A DNA stretch of 64,000 nucleotides from Arthrobacter sp. Leaf137 (lineage in GTDB: Bacteria; Actinomycetota; Actinomycetes; Actinomycetales; Micrococcaceae): NCBI RefSeq assembly GCF_001423525.1, contig NZ_LMOI01000024.1, positions 275,292-339,291 of the forward strand, written 5' to 3'. The notes beneath the pieces were generated by a model. That model ran no database searches. It had not been told where the DNA came from and saw only the letters and a program-made list of their open reading frames with translations. The position numbers and the translations under genes were made by a program. This document shows, piece by piece, positions 62,667 to 64,000 of the stretch; position 1 is the first letter of the stretch; each line of letters begins with the position of its first letter.

Positions 62667-62980
62667 GGCCGTCGCGTCGGAGTTCGTTCCAGGAGGTGAC
62701 GGACCAGACGTCGGCGGAGACGGACCAGTCTTCGGCAAGGATGCGCTGGGCTTCGAGGGCCCAGGGCACGGACACGCCGGAGGCCAGGATCTGGGTGCGG
62801 GGGCCGTCGATCTTTGCCGGGGCGAGCAGGTAAATGCCCTTGATGACGCCTTCGACGTCGAGTTCGGCAGGTTCTGCCGGCTGGACGATCGGCTCGTTGT
62901 AGACCGTGAGGTAGTACATCAGGTTCCGGTCATCCGAGTCCGGCCCGTACATGCGTTCGAGGCCGTCGCGGATGATGTGG

Positions 62981-63180
62981 CCCATTTCGTAGCCGTAGGC
63001 GGGGTCGTAGGTGACTACTGCGGGGTTGGTGGAGGCGAGCAGGGGGGAGTGGCCGTCGGCGTGTTGGAGGCCTTCGCCGGCCCATTTCGTAGCCGTAGGC
63101 GGGGTCGTAGGTGACTACTGCGGGGTTGGTGGAGGCGAGCAGGGGGGAGTGGCCGTCGGCGTGTTGGAGGCCTTCGCCGG
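62981..63180 (-). repeat. 100-bp perfect tandem duplication in aceE
   Basis: Copies at 62981-63080 and 63081-63180 are identical and adjacent. The 100-bp unit is not a multiple of three and shifts the aceE frame. Confidence 0.95.
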
Positions 63181-64000
63181 TGAGGGTGGTCCGTCCTGCG
63201 GTGGCGCCGATGATGAAGCCGCGGGTCATTTGGTCTGCTGCGGCCCAGAAGGCGTCGCCGGTGCGTTGGAAGCCGAACATGGAGTAGAACACGTAGACCG
63301 GGACCAGGGGTACGCCGTGGGTGGCGTAGGAGGTGCCGGCGGCGGTGAAGGCTGCCACGGCGCCGGCTTCGTTGATGCCGGGGTGGATGAGCTGGCCTGC
63401 GGGGGATTCCTTGTAGGCCAGGACCAGGTCGCGGTCCACGGAGAGGTAGTTCTGGCCCTTGGGGTTGTAGATCTTCGCCGTCGGGAAGAACGCATCCATA
63501 CCGAACGTACGGGCCTCATCCGGGATGATCGGGGCGATGTGCTTGCCGAAGTTCTTATCCCGCATCAGGTCCTTCAGGAGCCTGACGAACGCCATAGTGG
63601 TGGCGGCCTGCTGCTTCCCGGAGCCGCGCTTGGCAACCTCGTAGGTCTTCGCTTCAGGCAGCACGATCTCGGCGTGCTTGGAACGGCGTTCCGGCACCGA
63701 CCCGCCGAGGGCTGCGCGGCGCTCCATCATGTACTTGATTTCCGGAGCGTCCGTGCCCGGGTGGTAGTACGGAGGGCGGTAGGTGTCCTGCTCGAGCTGC
63801 TCGTCGGTGACCGGGATCCGCAGGTGGTCGCGGAACTTCTTCAGGTCATCAAGGGTCAGCTTCTTCATCTGGTGGGTCGCGTTGCGGCCCTCGAAGTGCG
63901 GTCCGAGTCCGTAGCCTTTGACGGTTTTGGCGAGGATGACGGTGGGTTTGCCCTTGAATTCGGTGGCGGCTTTGTAGGCTGCGTAGACCTTGCGGTAGTC

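Larger units (their letters stand above)
62057..64000 (-). pseudogene. aceE: Pyruvate dehydrogenase E1 component, 3' part, broken by duplications
   Basis: The homodimeric-type E1 of pyruvate dehydrogenase decarboxylates pyruvate with thiamine diphosphate. The gene continues past the window edge; its last coding base is at 62057 (TGA). From 64000 inward the frame reads AAYKAATEFKGKPTVILAKT, GLGPHFEGRNATHQMKKLTL and so on, then breaks at a 100-bp duplication (62981-63180, +1), breaks again at a chimeric duplication (62414-62666, 137-bp offset), and holds a third, in-frame 99-bp duplication (62182-62379, 33 residues: EFATLGADGFGFSDTR twice). The true C-terminus is RALEMLARRGEVDAGAP to NTGGEA. 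Without the duplications the frame restores to an ordinary AceE. As aceE is usually needed in aerobes, assembly error is at least as likely as real inactivation. Confidence 0.8.

Noticed and set aside
62182..63180. CRISPR array or insertion-site duplication in aceE
   Set aside because: Repeats are about 100 bp, coding, adjacent and of three different sequences; there are no spacers and no element between the copies.

Overview
The window is a gene-dense stretch of chromosome from a high-GC actinobacterium, most likely Arthrobacter or Pseudarthrobacter (Micrococcaceae). This rests on protein style (actinobacterial IlvE, an L32 without zinc-ribbon cysteines, DUF3515, DUF2469 and DUF3145 proteins), frequent GTG/TTG starts, and gene order: ltbR/leuCD-murA-plsC-gpsA-ddl-thiL-recG-rsmD-coaD-yceD-rpmF-rnc-mutM-smc-ftsY-amtB-glnB-ffh-rpsP-khpA-rimM-trmD-rplS-lepB-rnhB-yraN-comM-dprA-xerC, then fasR-fabD-fabH-acpP-fabF and aceE. 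Species assignment is inference; no search was run.

Layout. 1-5.7 kb: end of ilvE, an unknown minus-strand gene, a metallo-beta-lactamase-fold hydrolase, an FAH-family enzyme, gltX and a HAD phosphatase. 5.7-6.5 kb: the decayed end of a YhgE/Pip-type gene, then a promoter, tRNA-Gln(CUG), tRNA-Glu(CUC) and a strong terminator. 6.5-9.9 kb: two overlapping genes for membrane-anchored dynamin-like GTPases, the least characterised unit here. 9.9-13.4 kb: DUF1697, and the IclR-type regulator divergent from leuCD with a palindrome between them. 13.5-28.8 kb: envelope, lipid, cofactor, repair and RNA-processing genes. 28.9-40.3 kb: smc, ftsY, an MFS exporter, amtB-glnB, zwf and ffh. 40.4-45.8 kb: an alpha/beta-hydrolase without its nucleophile, thiC behind a TPP riboswitch, an amidohydrolase, a VOC protein and a small unknown protein. 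45.8-54.8 kb: ribosomal protein, tRNA methylation, signal peptidase, RNase HII and DNA-uptake genes. 54.9-64 kb: xerC, DUF3145, the type II fatty-acid cluster with its regulator, and the 3' part of aceE.

How genes work together. GltX probably charges both tRNAs that follow it. LtbR probably controls leuCD. AmtB and the PII protein form a nitrogen unit. FtsY and Ffh are the receptor and GTPase of the SRP pathway, and two tandem signal peptidases cut exported proteins. FasR sits upstream of the fabD-fabH-acpP-fabF genes, and an inverted repeat before fabD shares its half-site with the fasR promoter.

The region is mainly core genome; no prophage, insertion sequence or CRISPR array was seen. The points most worth a second look are three direct duplications of about 100 bp that break aceE (quite possibly assembly errors), an apparent ATT start codon for yceD, a terminator-like hairpin inside the first codons of lepB, the candidate FasR operator, the dynamin-like pair, the YhgE/Pip remnant and the nucleophile-less hydrolase.
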